Assembly: GCF_001693515.2 (NCBI RefSeq) | Contig: NZ_CP042968.1 | Coordinates: 6,944,001 to 7,008,000 of the forward strand | Length of the DNA: 64,000 nt | Direction of reading: 5' to 3' | Source of the DNA: Bradyrhizobium paxllaeri | GTDB taxonomy: Bacteria; Pseudomonadota; Alphaproteobacteria; Rhizobiales; Xanthobacteraceae | Shown here: positions 44,274 through 53,795 of the stretch, piece after piece | Layout of the letters: the number at the start of each line of letters is the position of its first letter | Position numbering within the stretch: position 1 is the stretch's first letter | The notes under the pieces: generated by a model | Told to the model about the DNA's origin: nothing | Database searches by the model: none | Seen by the model: the letters and a program-made list of their open reading frames with translations, nothing else | Program-made: the position numbers and the translations under genes

Positions 44274-44759
44274 ATGAGCGATCAATCCAACGTCAAATTT
44301 CGCCTCAACAATTCCGAACTGTGGGGCGGCCTGATCGGGCTCGCGCTCGGCGGCTTTGTAGTCTGGTCCGGGCTCAAGCTGAAGCTCGGCACCATCAATG
44401 ATCCTGGCGCAGGGTTCGTGCTGTTCTATACCGGCATCCTGATGTGCCTGTTCGCTACCTCGATCATCATCGCTGCGGTGACCGAGGGCGGGCCGACCTT
44501 TGGCTCGCGCTGGGTGAACACGCGCTGGACCAAGCCGCTGCTCGTAATCATCTGCCTCGTTGCGTTTTCCTTCGCACTCAATCCACTCGGCTTTCTCCTG
44601 TCCTCGATTCCGTTGATGTTGCTGCTGTTGCGCGTGGTCGATCCCGTCCGCTGGTCGCTGGCCGTTCCCATCGCGGTTCTGGTTCCGCTTGGCATGTGGT
44701 GGATCCTCAAACGCCTGCTCCTGATCCAACTGCCTTCCGGCACGTTCGAAATCGGCTGA
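44274..44759 (+). CDS. tctB: Tripartite tricarboxylate transporter TctB family protein
   Basis: A 161-residue small membrane subunit with four hydrophobic segments: LWGGLIGLALGGFVVWSGLK, AGFVLFYTGILMCLFATSII, LLVIICLVAFSFALNPLGFL and a last one near LAVPIAVLVPLGMWWILK. This matches the four-helix TctB. It lies seven bases before tctA. Confidence 0.92.
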   Translation: MSDQSNVKFRLNNSELWGGLIGLALGGFVVWSGLKLKLGTINDPGAGFVLFYTGILMCLFATSIIIAAVTEGGPTFGSRWVNTRWTKPLLVIICLVAFSFALNPLGFLLSSIPLMLLLLRVVDPVRWSLAVPIAVLVPLGMWWILKRLLLIQLPSGTFEIG

Positions 44760-44766
44760 TCGCACC

Positions 44767-46275
44767 ATGGATACACTCGTCAATGTCGCCCATGGCTTCG
44801 GCGTCGCCCTTCAGCCTATCAATCTGATCTACTGCTTCATCGGCGTGTTCATCGGGACGCTGGTCGGCGTGCTGCCCGGCATCGGCCCGATCTCGGCGAT
44901 GTCGCTGCTATTGCCGATCACGCTGTCGGGAACGCCGGAATCCGGCATCATCATGATGGCCGGCATCTATTACGGCTCGATGTATGGCGGCTCCACCACC
45001 TCGATCCTGGTCAACATTCCCGGCGAGGCAGCATCCGTCGTCACCTGCATCGATGGCCATCAGATGGCCAAGAAGGGCCGCGCTGGTCCGGCGCTGGGCA
45101 TCGCCGCGTTCGGCTCGTTCTTCGCCGGCACCTTCGCGCTGATCGCGCTGATGCTGGTAGCGCCCAAGCTCGCCAGCGTCGCGATCGCGTTCGGACCGGC
45201 CGAATATTTCAGCCTGATGGTGCTCGGCCTCGTCGTCCTGACCTTCCTGACGCAGGGCTCGATGGCAAAGGCGCTGCTGATGGCCTGCATCGGCGTCGTG
45301 CTCGGCGTGGTCGGACTCGACAGCATCACCGCGCAGCCGCGCCTGACCTTCGGCCGGGTGGAGCTGATCGACGGCATCGGCCTCGTCCCCGTGGTCATGG
45401 GCCTGTTCGGCATTGCCGAAGTACTGATCAACACCGAGCAGGTCATCAAGCGCGACATCATCAACACCAAGATCACGCACCTGTTTCCGAGCAGGGAGGA
45501 TTGGAAAGCTACGACCGGCCCGATGTCGCGCGGTACGATCCTCGGATTTTTCCTCGGCATTTTACCCGGCGGCGGTGCGGTGATCTCCTCGTTCGCGTCC
45601 TACGCGCTTGAGAAGCGGCTGTCCAAGACGCCCGAACAGTTCGGCCACGGCGCGATCGAGGGCGTCGCAGGTCCCGAAGCCGCCAACAACGCAGCCGCCG
45701 GCGGCGCCTTCATTCCGCTGATGACGCTCGGCATTCCACCGAATGTGGTGATGGCGCTGCTGCTCGGCGCCTTCGTCATTCACGGGCTGCAGCCCGGTCC
45801 GCTGATGATCACGCAGAACCCGGGCCTGTTCTGGGGCATCGTCGCCAGCATGTATATCGGCAATCTGATGCTGCTGGTGCTGAACCTGCCGATGATCGGC
45901 ATGTGGGTGCAGTTGCTGAAATTGCCCTACAACATCCTGTTCCCGCTGATCATCCTGTTCACGATCATCGGCGTCTATTGCTCCAGCAACAACGTGTTCG
46001 ATGTCTATGTGATGATCGCGTTCGGCGTGATCGGCTATTTCATGCGCAAGCTCGGCTATGAGCCGGCGCCATTGGTGCTGGCCTTCGTGCTGGGGCCGAT
46101 GCTGGAGAACAATCTGCGCAAATCATTGATCCTGTCGCAGGGCGATCTCATGACTTTCGTGCAGCGGCCGATCTCGGCCGCCTGCCTGTTGTTCGCCTTG
46201 GTGCTGCTCGTTGCGCCGCTGCTGCCCGCGCTGCGCAAGAAGCGCGAGATGGTTGCGCTGGATGAAGGGGTGTGA
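44767..46275 (+). CDS. tctA: Tripartite tricarboxylate transporter permease TctA
   Basis: A 502-residue permease with about eleven to twelve helices. [20 protein letters not shown] and the repeat-like [20 protein letters not shown] are the two TctA signature loops. [20 protein letters not shown] is also typical. It imports a carboxylate with the TctC receptor, driven by ion gradients. The substrate cannot be read. Confidence 0.95.
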   Translation: MDTLVNVAHGFGVALQPINLIYCFIGVFIGTLVGVLPGIGPISAMSLLLPITLSGTPESGIIMMAGIYYGSMYGGSTTSILVNIPGEAASVVTCIDGHQMAKKGRAGPALGIAAFGSFFAGTFALIALMLVAPKLASVAIAFGPAEYFSLMVLGLVVLTFLTQGSMAKALLMACIGVVLGVVGLDSITAQPRLTFGRVELIDGIGLVPVVMGLFGIAEVLINTEQVIKRDIINTKITHLFPSREDWKATTGPMSRGTILGFFLGILPGGGAVISSFASYALEKRLSKTPEQFGHGAIEGVAGPEAANNAAAGGAFIPLMTLGIPPNVVMALLLGAFVIHGLQPGPLMITQNPGLFWGIVASMYIGNLMLLVLNLPMIGMWVQLLKLPYNILFPLIILFTIIGVYCSSNNVFDVYVMIAFGVIGYFMRKLGYEPAPLVLAFVLGPMLENNLRKSLILSQGDLMTFVQRPISAACLLFALVLLVAPLLPALRKKREMVALDEGV

Positions 46276-46282
46276 GCTGCAG

Positions 46283-47668
46283 CTAGAACGCCCGCTTCTT
46301 CTCGCCGAGATCCCAGAAGATCCCCGCCATGATGGCAAGCGCCTCCTCCGTCACCGGCAGCAGGATGTGCTCGTCCGGCGCATGCTGCGAGCAGCCGGGA
46401 TAGGAATGCGGCACCCAGATCGTCGGTAGCCCCAGGCCTTCGGCGAACACGTCGTTGGGCAGCGAGCCGCCGAAATTCGGCAGGATCGCGGGCGCCTTGC
46501 CTGTCGTCTTCAGGATCGAATTCGCGGTCCAGTTCACCCAGGGGCTGTCGACATCGGTGCGCGAGGCGGCGAAGCGCTGCGTGCCGCTGACCTGCACCAT
46601 CGGAAAGCCGTTGGCATGCAGATGCGCGCGCACGGCGTCGACGACTTCTTCGTATCGGGTGCCGACAACGAAGCGAAGCTGCAGCACGGCATTGGCGTGC
46701 CCGGGAATCGCGTTCGCCGGTTTCTCGACATTGCCTGACGACATCGCCAGCACTTCCAGCGTATTCCAGGCGAACAGCCGTTCGGCCGGCGTTAGTCCCT
46801 CCTCGCCCCAGTCGGGCGCCAGCGCCGGCTCGTCCGCGGTCGGCTCGATCTTCACGTCCGCTAGCGCCACGCGAACGGCGTTCGATATCCGCGGCGGCTT
46901 CAGCGCATCGAGCTTCATCCGCCCCTTGCCATCGACGAGGCTCGCGACGGCATTGCAAAGGATCGTCGCGGGATTGGCGAGTACGCCGCCCCAATTGCCG
47001 GAATGGTTGCCGCCTTCGCGTAAGTTGACGTCGAGATGGATGCGGTTGCCGCCGCGGCAGCCCAGAAAAATGGTCGGACGTTCTACCGACAGGCGCGGCC
47101 CGTCGGACGCCAGGAACAGATCGGCCTTCAGCTCCTCGCGATGGGCCTCGCACACCTGCCGCAGATCGGGCGAGCCGATCTCTTCGCCGGTCTCGATGAT
47201 GAACTTGGCGTTGAAGCCGAGCTTGCCGCCGCGGGTCTCGCGCACGGCACGGAGTGCCGCGAGGTTGATGCTGTGCTGGCCCTTGTTGTCGGCGGTACCA
47301 CGGCCATAGACGCGCTCGCCTTTGGTCGTGGTTTTCCAGGGATCGAGATTGTCGCGCCACTCGCCCTCCATGCCATCGACGACGTCGCCATGCCCATAGG
47401 TGAGCACTGTCGGCAGCGAGGCATCCTCGCGGTAATCCGCCAGCAGATAGGGTCCCTTTCCGGTCGGCGATTCAATCAGGCGGGTGGAGAAGTCGAGCGC
47501 GGCGAAAGCAGGCTGAAGGTCCTCGACGAGATAGGCCCGCAACGCGTCCTCGCGGCCGGGATTCTGGCTTTCGGTCTTGTACCCAACCCTGCGGCCGAGT
47601 TCGGCGAGAAACGCGCCGGAATGGAGATACTCGCGTGCCCGCGCCACCGCGTCGGCTCGATCAGCCAT
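46283..47668 (-). CDS. M20 family metallopeptidase
   Basis: A 461-residue dizinc hydrolase. LTYGHGDVVDGMEGEW holds the first metal histidine and aspartate, YGRGTADNKGQHSINLAAL the bridging aspartate and TGEEIGSPDLRQV the catalytic glutamate pair. A dimerisation domain lies in the middle, and PHSYPGCSQHAPDEHILLP gives the last histidine. The start at 47668 has AAGAAAATATGG-type context and fits the family. It is convergent with tctA, seven bases apart, and may cleave a dipeptide or acyl-amino acid. Confidence 0.93.
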   Translation of the reverse strand: MADRADAVARAREYLHSGAFLAELGRRVGYKTESQNPGREDALRAYLVEDLQPAFAALDFSTRLIESPTGKGPYLLADYREDASLPTVLTYGHGDVVDGMEGEWRDNLDPWKTTTKGERVYGRGTADNKGQHSINLAALRAVRETRGGKLGFNAKFIIETGEEIGSPDLRQVCEAHREELKADLFLASDGPRLSVERPTIFLGCRGGNRIHLDVNLREGGNHSGNWGGVLANPATILCNAVASLVDGKGRMKLDALKPPRISNAVRVALADVKIEPTADEPALAPDWGEEGLTPAERLFAWNTLEVLAMSSGNVEKPANAIPGHANAVLQLRFVVGTRYEEVVDAVRAHLHANGFPMVQVSGTQRFAASRTDVDSPWVNWTANSILKTTGKAPAILPNFGGSLPNDVFAEGLGLPTIWVPHSYPGCSQHAPDEHILLPVTEEALAIMAGIFWDLGEKKRAF

Positions 47669-47858
47669 ATTTTCTTCCTTTGTTCGTTGCCGTGTTGGGC
47701 CGCAACCTATCGGGATAAGCCGCCCGCTGGAAGTGGCAGGGCCTGCCGAATGGAGGCCTTGCCAAACCCAGCGAGGATGCAACAATTTCGTGCAACAGTC
47801 CGGCGTTTAACCGGGCGGACGCACGAGGGAACCCTCGCGCACATTCGAGGTTCGCGTC

Positions 47859-49247
47859 ATGACAAAGCAAATCCGGCTCAACGCCTTCGCCATGAACTGC
47901 GTGGCGCATCAATCACCGGGACTCTGGACCCATCCGCGCGACCGCACCCTCGGCTACAATCGCCTGCCCTATTGGCTCGATCTGGCGAAAACGCTGGAGC
48001 GCGGCCGATTCGACGGGCTGTTTCTCGCCGACGTGCTCGGCGTCTACGACGTGTTCGGCAACAGCCCGGACGCCGCACTGCGCAATGCCGCGCAGACCCC
48101 GGCCAACGAACCCCTGATGCTGATCCCGGCGATGGCGGCGGTGACGCAAAATCTCGGCTTCGGCGTCACCAGCAATCTCTCCTTCGAGCCGCCCTACCCG
48201 TTTGCGCGGCGCATGTCGACGCTCGATCACCTGACCGAAGGCCGCGTCGGCTGGAACGTGGTGACCGGCTATCTCGACAGCGCCGCCCGCGGCGCCGGCA
48301 AGGACAAGCAGACCGCGCATGACGACCGCTACGAGATCGCGGACGAATATATGGAGTTGGTCTACAAGCTCTGGGAAGGAAGCTGGGAGGACAACGCCGT
48401 GCTGCGCGACCGCGCGCGCGGCATCTTTGCCGATCCGTCGAAGGTGCATCGCATCCAGCATGAGGGCAGCAACTACCGGCTCAACGCGATTCATTTGAGC
48501 GAGCCGTCGCCGCAGCGGACGCCGGTGCTATACCAGGCTGGCACCTCGCCGCGCGGCCGGCAGTTCGCGGCCCAGCATGCCGAATGCGTGTTCATGTCGG
48601 GACCATCGGCCAAGATCATCGGCCCGCGCGTCGCGGCGATCCGGGCGCTCGCCCAGGAGATCGGGCGCACCTCCGCCGAAATCCTGATGTTCTCGATGAT
48701 GACGATCATCCTCGGCCGCACCGAGGCCGAGGCAAAGGCGAAATACGCCGACTACCGCAAGCACATCGCGCCCGAAGGCGCGCTCGCGCTGATGTCGGGC
48801 TGGATGGGCGTCGATTTCTCGAATTACGATCTCGAGCAGCAGGTGCGCCACGTCCAGAACGACGCCGGCCGCACCGCACTCGACAATGTCACCCGCGCCG
48901 ATCCTGACAGGGTCTGGACCGTGCGCGAGGTCGTCGAGCATGTCGGCATCGGCGGCGCCGGCCCGGTCGTGGTCGGCACGCCCGAGAAGGTCGCCGACGA
49001 TATCGAGGCGTGGTTCGAGCAGACCGACGTCGATGGCCTCAACGTTGCGTTCGCCACCTCGCCCGGCGATTTCGAGGATATCGCCGATATGCTGGTGCCG
49101 GAGCTGACGAAGCGCGGGAGGTACAAGAGCGCGTATGCGGAGGGGACGTTGCGGGAGAAGCTGTTCGGCAAGGGCCGTGCGCGGTTGACGGAGCAACATC
49201 CGGCGGCACGGTATCGTGTTGGACCGAAGGTAGCGGCCGCGCAGTGA
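47859..49247 (+). CDS. NtaA/SnaA/DszA family FMN-dependent monooxygenase
   Basis: A 462-residue luciferase-like flavin enzyme. LERGRFDGLFLADVLGVYDV, YPFARRMSTLDHLTEGRVGW, NVVTGYLDSAARGAGKDKQT and YQAGTSPRGRQFAAQHAECV are family blocks. It diverges from the M20 gene. It probably oxidises the imported or hydrolysed compound, using FMNH2 from an unlinked reductase. It is a paralogue of the enzyme at 28910-30277 but clearly distinct from it. Confidence 0.92.
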   Translation: MTKQIRLNAFAMNCVAHQSPGLWTHPRDRTLGYNRLPYWLDLAKTLERGRFDGLFLADVLGVYDVFGNSPDAALRNAAQTPANEPLMLIPAMAAVTQNLGFGVTSNLSFEPPYPFARRMSTLDHLTEGRVGWNVVTGYLDSAARGAGKDKQTAHDDRYEIADEYMELVYKLWEGSWEDNAVLRDRARGIFADPSKVHRIQHEGSNYRLNAIHLSEPSPQRTPVLYQAGTSPRGRQFAAQHAECVFMSGPSAKIIGPRVAAIRALAQEIGRTSAEILMFSMMTIILGRTEAEAKAKYADYRKHIAPEGALALMSGWMGVDFSNYDLEQQVRHVQNDAGRTALDNVTRADPDRVWTVREVVEHVGIGGAGPVVVGTPEKVADDIEAWFEQTDVDGLNVAFATSPGDFEDIADMLVPELTKRGRYKSAYAEGTLREKLFGKGRARLTEQHPAARYRVGPKVAAAQ

Positions 49248-49250
49248 CTC

Positions 49251-49342
49251 GTAGGGTGGGCAAAGGCGCGCAAGCGCCGTGCCCACCGCCTATCCGCATC
49301 GCGATTCCGAATGGTGGGCACGCTTCGCTTTGCCCACCCTAC
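49251..49342. repeat. Dispersed palindromic repeat, family A (complete)
   Basis: A 92-bp palindrome from GTAGGGTGGGCAAAGGCGCG to CGCTTTGCCCACCCTAC. It is the best intact reference for the copy split by the insertion sequence at 56350-57925. It lies between convergent genes. Confidence 0.92.
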
Positions 49343-49356
49343 GATTTCGCGGATAA

Positions 49357-51021
49357 TCAATTCACCGAATTGCTCACCACCACCTCGATCAGCTTCGCGC
49401 CGGGGCGGCTGAAGGCTGACGACAACACGGACTTCAACTCACCGGGATCGGTCACCTTGGTCGCCTCCAGCCCCAGCGATCTGGCAACTCCCGTAAAATC
49501 CACCGGCGGATCGACAAAATCCATGCCGACGTAATGATCGTCGCCATGGAAGGCGAGCAGCCGCTGCTTGATGATACGGTAGCCGCCATTGTTGACGATC
49601 ACGAATGTCAGCGGCAGCTTGTGGCTCGCCGCGGTCCACAGCGACTGGATCGAATACATCGAGCTGCCGTCGCCGGAGTAGCAGACGACCGGCCGCTGCG
49701 GATTGGCGAGGCTGACGCCGACGGACGCCGGCAATCCCCAGCCGATGCCGCCCGAAGCCAGTGCGTGATAGCCGTAGCGGTCGCGATGCGGACGCAGCGC
49801 GATTATCTGCCGCGACGACGTCAGCCCCTCGTCGACCAGGATCGCGTTATCAGGCATCGCCTCGACCACCTGCAGCGCCAGCCAGTCCGGATCGATCGGC
49901 GAGGTGTTGGCATGCTTTGAAATCTGCTCGATCAGCGGCTTGCGCCGGGCCGTCCAGTTCTTTGATGCGAGTGCGTCCAATCCCCGGCTCGCGCGCGCCT
50001 GAAGCGCGCTGCCGCCACCGGCCTTTAGTGCCGGCACCAGCGCCCGCAGCGTCTCTTTCACGTCGGCTTTCAGCGCGATGTCCGCGCCGTAATTCCTGGC
50101 GAGGTCGTTATCGACCAGGCCGACCTGAACGATCGACAGCCCTTCCGGCAGTGGATCGGTCTCGCTGTAGACCGACATGCGCAGCGGATCGCCGCCAAGC
50201 GCGATGAGGAGATCGTAGGGCGCGAGCGTCTCACGGGCGATCTTCTGGATGCGCGCGATCGCGCCCATGAAGCACGGGCTTTCGGAGAGGAACTGCGCGC
50301 CGTAGGGCGTCGACGACTGAAATGCCGGGCAACCCAGCGTTTCCGCCAGTTGCGCTGCCTCCTGCAACGCGTCGCTCTTGACGATCTCGTCGCCGACGAT
50401 GATCACGGGCCGCTCCGCCTTGAGAATGCGTGCGGTCAGCGCCTGCAGCGAGTCGTCCGAGGGCTTGACGCTTGTATCGACGCGGGTCGAGCGGCCGAGC
50501 TCGATGCCGGCTTCGGAATTGAGGATATCGCCCGGCAGCGAGATAAAGACCGGTCCCGTCGGGGGCGTGGTCGCGATCTTGGCGGCGCGGCGCCCGATCC
50601 GCGGCAGATCCTCCAGCCGCGTCACTTCCACCGCCCATTTCACCAAAGGCTGCGCCATCTGCACCAGCGGGCCGTAGAGCACCGGCTCCGTCAGGCCGTG
50701 GCCCTGCTCCTGCTGGCCGGCGGTGAGGATCAGGGGCGTGCCGGTGAAACTGGCGTTGTAGAGCGAGCCCATCGCATTGCCGAGGCCGGGCGCGACATGG
50801 ACGTTGCAGGCGACGAGCTTGCCCGAGGCGCGGCTGAAGCCATCGGCCATGGCAACGACCAGGCTTTCCTGCATTGCCATCACATAGGTGAGGTCGGGGT
50901 GGTCCTTCAGCGCGTGCATGATCGGCAATTCGGTGGTGCCGGGATTGCCGAACAGATGCGTGACGCCTTCGTCTTTCAGCAGCGCAAGGAATGCGGAGCG
51001 GCCGGTGATCTTGTTCTTCAT
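49357..51021 (-). CDS. Thiamine pyrophosphate-binding protein, benzoylformate decarboxylase/ALS-like
   Basis: A 554-residue TPP enzyme with three domains. HLFGNPGTTELPIM contains the conserved glutamate that activates the cofactor. MAMQESLVVAMADGFSRASG and the middle domain follow. The C-terminal CYSGDGSSMYSIQSLWTAAS and VIVNNGGYRI form the GDG...NN metal/TPP motif. It is closest to MdlC-like 2-oxo-acid decarboxylases, less to acetolactate synthase. The start at 51021 follows GGAGGAAAA. Confidence 0.92.
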   Translation of the reverse strand: MKNKITGRSAFLALLKDEGVTHLFGNPGTTELPIMHALKDHPDLTYVMAMQESLVVAMADGFSRASGKLVACNVHVAPGLGNAMGSLYNASFTGTPLILTAGQQEQGHGLTEPVLYGPLVQMAQPLVKWAVEVTRLEDLPRIGRRAAKIATTPPTGPVFISLPGDILNSEAGIELGRSTRVDTSVKPSDDSLQALTARILKAERPVIIVGDEIVKSDALQEAAQLAETLGCPAFQSSTPYGAQFLSESPCFMGAIARIQKIARETLAPYDLLIALGGDPLRMSVYSETDPLPEGLSIVQVGLVDNDLARNYGADIALKADVKETLRALVPALKAGGGSALQARASRGLDALASKNWTARRKPLIEQISKHANTSPIDPDWLALQVVEAMPDNAILVDEGLTSSRQIIALRPHRDRYGYHALASGGIGWGLPASVGVSLANPQRPVVCYSGDGSSMYSIQSLWTAASHKLPLTFVIVNNGGYRIIKQRLLAFHGDDHYVGMDFVDPPVDFTGVARSLGLEATKVTDPGELKSVLSSAFSRPGAKLIEVVVSNSVN

Positions 51022-51284
51022 TTTTCCTCCCGCCCGCCGCTTCGTGGACGTGCGGGACGAAGGCAGATGACCAAACTTGAGGGTTGTGTGCAATGGAGCG
51101 AGGTCATGGCTGCCCTGCGCGGACACTTCGCGTCCCGGTGCGGTGAACCGGAGGACCCGGACACAAAATCGCGAAAACAACCCCATGCAAAGTAGAATGG
51201 GCCGTGGCTCGCAGCCCTCAGGCCGCTTGCGTCGGGGGCACGAGATGGTCACGTCGTCACGGCCCAACCTGATCTCATGCTGCC

Positions 51285-51800
51285 CTAGACCATCCCTTCA
51301 CGGTCGGCGCGCTTCTTCTTTTTCGAGCGCTGCCAGACCACGCCGGGATATCCTTTCAGCGGCACCAGCGGCTCGCCGGTGTAGGCCCATTCCTGCAGCT
51401 CTTCGATGGCGATGTGATAGAGCGGCTGGCGGCCGGTGCGCCCCGAGAACAGCGCACGTGGAATGTTGACCATGTGCGGCGAGCGCGGGCGTTCATAGGC
51501 AATCGGCGTGCCGCAGTTCGAGCAAAAGCTGCGTACGGTCTTGGTGGCCTCGTCTTCGTAGCGCGCGAGGCTGGTCTTGCCCCTGGTGATGCGGAAGCGT
51601 TTCCGCCAGCTTCCGACATAGGTCGCATACGCCGCACCATGCGCGCGGCGGCTCGACGGTGAATGATCGTGCCAGGCCCAGCGCGCCGGCACGTCGATCT
51701 CGAAGGCGACCTTGCCGCACAGGCATTGGCCGGTGGCAGGTTTTCCGAGCGCGACGGCCTTGGTTTTCTTTTTCTCTTCCAGCTCCGGTTCGGGAAACAT
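51285..51800 (-). CDS. GFA-like protein with incomplete zinc site
   Basis: A 171-residue protein. ATGQCLCGKVAFEIDVP and FCSNCGTPIAYERP are GFA (glutathione-dependent formaldehyde-activating) blocks with CxC and CxxC. The usual central CHC..CR is replaced by WHDHSPSSRRAHGAAYATYV, so one zinc site lacks its cysteines. A basic lysine-rich tail ends the protein. It may be a structural subfamily without the classical activity. Confidence 0.85.
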   Translation of the reverse strand: MFPEPELEEKKKTKAVALGKPATGQCLCGKVAFEIDVPARWAWHDHSPSSRRAHGAAYATYVGSWRKRFRITRGKTSLARYEDEATKTVRSFCSNCGTPIAYERPRSPHMVNIPRALFSGRTGRQPLYHIAIEELQEWAYTGEPLVPLKGYPGVVWQRSKKKKRADREGMV

Positions 51801-51823
51801 TTTCAGGTCCCTGTCCTACGTTT

Positions 51824-51988
51824 CGTCATTGCGAGGAGCGGGCGGCGGATACGCCGTCATTCCGGGATGGTGCGTTAGCACCAGACCCGGAATCTCGAGA
51901 TTCTCAGGTGCGCAATTGCGCACCGTAGTTCGATGCTTTGCATCGCCCCGGAATGACGGATACTCACTCCGCTTCGCTCGCAATGACG
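51824..51988. repeat. Family C palindrome interrupted by a family B palindrome
   Basis: The outer arms CGTCATTGCGAGGAGCG (51824-51840) and GCTTCGCTCGCAATGACG (51971-51988) are family C. Between them lies a 102-bp variant of family B (51856-51957, GTCATTCCGGGATGG to CCCCGGAATGAC). Confidence 0.8.
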
Positions 51989-51997
51989 GCGAAGCGA

Positions 51998-53122
51998 TCA
52001 CGCCTGCTCCAGCGCATCGTGCTCCGGATAATCCGTGTAGCCCGCTACGTCGCCGCCGTAGAAAGTCGCGCGGTTGTAGGGCGTCAGCGGGAAGCCGCGC
52101 TGCAAACGCCGCGGCAAGTCCGGATTCGAAATGAAGATGCGGCCGAACGCGACTGCATCGGCATGGCCATCCCGGACCGCCGCATCGGCGGTCTCGCCGG
52201 TGAAACCTCCGGCGGTGATCAACACGCCCTTCCAGATCGGGCGGAACAGCACCATCGCGGACGGCACGTTCTGATGGTTGACCTCGGCTCGGCCGGCGCC
52301 GGAGGAGCGCGGCTCGATGAAATGCAGGTACGCCAGGCCAAGCGGGTTGAGCTGCTCGACCGCATAGGTGTAGAGCGGCATCGGGTCCGGTTCGCCGCTG
52401 CCATTGGCGACGCCATAGGGCGACAGCCGCACGCCGACGCGGTCGGCACCCCAGACCTCGACCACGGCCTGCGTCACCTCCATCAGGAAGCGCACGCGGT
52501 TCGGTATAGAGCCGCCATATTGATCGGTGCGCAGATTGGTGTGCGACTGCAGAAACTGCTCGATCAGATAGCCGTTTGCGCCATGCACCTCGACGCCGTC
52601 AAAGCCGGCGGCAAGCGCGTTCTTCGCGGCCTGGCGATAAGCATCGACCACACCGGGAATCTCCGAAGTCTCGAGCGCGCGCGGCGTCTCGTAAGGGACC
52701 GCCTTGCCATCGGCTGTTCCAGTCTTCAGATCGGCGATCGGCACCGCCGATGGCGCGACCGGCAGCACGCCATCAGGCTGGAACGAGGAATGCGAGACCC
52801 GCCCGACGTGCCAAAGCTGCAGGAAAATAATTCCGCCCCTCGCGTGAACCGCATCGACCACCTCGCGCCAACCTGCGATCTGCGCTTGCGTATAGATGCC
52901 GGGAACGCCGGGGCTGCCAAAACCCGTCGCCATCACGGGCGAGGCTTCGGCGATCAGCAATCCGCTCGGCGTCGCGCGCTGCGCGTAATACTCCGCATTC
53001 AGCGGCCGCGGCGCCAGCGAGGGTTTTGCCGCCCGCATCCGCGTCAGCGGCGCCAACGCGAGACGATGCTGGAGCTGATAGGGACCGACCTTGAGCGGCG
53101 AAAACAGAGATGGATATTTCAT
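51998..53122 (-). CDS. NADH:flavin oxidoreductase, Old Yellow Enzyme (alkene reductase)
   Basis: A 374-residue FMN TIM-barrel. LALAPLTRMRAAKPS starts the barrel. GFDGVEVHGANGYLIEQFLQ gives the substrate-binding His and Asn. DQYGGSIPNRVRFLMEV and GGFTGETADAAVRDG complete the NemA/XenB-like set. It reduces activated alkenes or nitro compounds with NAD(P)H. It diverges from the ModE-type regulator gene 106 bases away. Confidence 0.94.
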   Translation of the reverse strand: MKYPSLFSPLKVGPYQLQHRLALAPLTRMRAAKPSLAPRPLNAEYYAQRATPSGLLIAEASPVMATGFGSPGVPGIYTQAQIAGWREVVDAVHARGGIIFLQLWHVGRVSHSSFQPDGVLPVAPSAVPIADLKTGTADGKAVPYETPRALETSEIPGVVDAYRQAAKNALAAGFDGVEVHGANGYLIEQFLQSHTNLRTDQYGGSIPNRVRFLMEVTQAVVEVWGADRVGVRLSPYGVANGSGEPDPMPLYTYAVEQLNPLGLAYLHFIEPRSSGAGRAEVNHQNVPSAMVLFRPIWKGVLITAGGFTGETADAAVRDGHADAVAFGRIFISNPDLPRRLQRGFPLTPYNRATFYGGDVAGYTDYPEHDALEQA

Positions 53123-53228
53123 GTCTATTCCAGAACCCCGTGTTGATACGGATATGTAACCGCTTCAGCTTGTTCGTAAAAGGCTCCGGTGGCAATCTCG
53201 CCACGCGATGCAAGTGAGCAGGTCGCCC

Positions 53229-53612
53229 ATGCCGAAAACGAACGCCAGATCGCTGCCTTCGCTGAGCGTCCGGATCGACCTGGCCGACGAGGCACGCATC
53301 GGACCCGGCAAGATTCAGTTGCTGGAGAGTATCGGGGCCTGCGGCTCCATCTCGGCCGCCGGCCGCGCGATGGATATGTCCTACAAGCGTGCCTGGGACC
53401 TGGTCGACGAGATCAACCGGATCTGCCGCCAGGCCGCGGTCGAACGGCAAACCGGCGGCAAGAACGGCGGCGGCGCGGTACTGACGCCGTTCGGCACGTC
53501 GTTGATCGCGCGCTACCGCAAGATCGAACGCAACGCCGCCAATGCCGCGCGCAAGGAATTGGAAGCGCTGAGCAAGGAGATCGGGCGGCCGAAGAAGGCC
53601 GCCAGCCGGTAA
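53229..53612 (+). CDS. ModE N-terminal-like winged helix regulator
   Basis: A 127-residue protein (142 bases longer frames not supported; an ATG at 53208 is possible). RIGPGKIQLLESIGACGSIS, AAGRAMDMSYKRAWDLVDEI and GGGAVLTPFGTSLIARYRKI match the DNA-binding half of ModE. The molybdate-binding (TOBE) half is absent. It may be a molybdate regulator acting with another protein, or a sensor-less regulator of the divergent Old Yellow Enzyme gene. Confidence 0.88.
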   Translation: MPKTNARSLPSLSVRIDLADEARIGPGKIQLLESIGACGSISAAGRAMDMSYKRAWDLVDEINRICRQAAVERQTGGKNGGGAVLTPFGTSLIARYRKIERNAANAARKELEALSKEIGRPKKAASR

Positions 53613-53652
53613 AAGAGAAAGCGATGGCTCGAAGCCGTCGCAGACTCTCTTC

Positions 53653-53776
53653 ACCTCTCCCGCTTGCGGGGGCACCCGGATCGCATCGGATGATGCGATC
53701 CGGGTGGGGGCTCTCTCCACCTTATGACTCGTGGAGAGAGCCCCACCCCAGCCCTCCCCCGCAAGCGGGAGAGGGA
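53653..53776. repeat. Dispersed palindromic repeat, family H
   Basis: The outer arms CCTCTCCCGCTTGCGGGGG and CCCCCGCAAGCGGGAGAGG enclose CACCCGGATCGCATC / GATGCGATCCGGGTG and a GGGGCTCTCTCCAC / GTGGAGAGAGCCCC pair. It lies between convergent genes and may be a two-way terminator. Confidence 0.85.
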
Positions 53777-53795
53777 GCGCAGTCCCTACGCGGCG

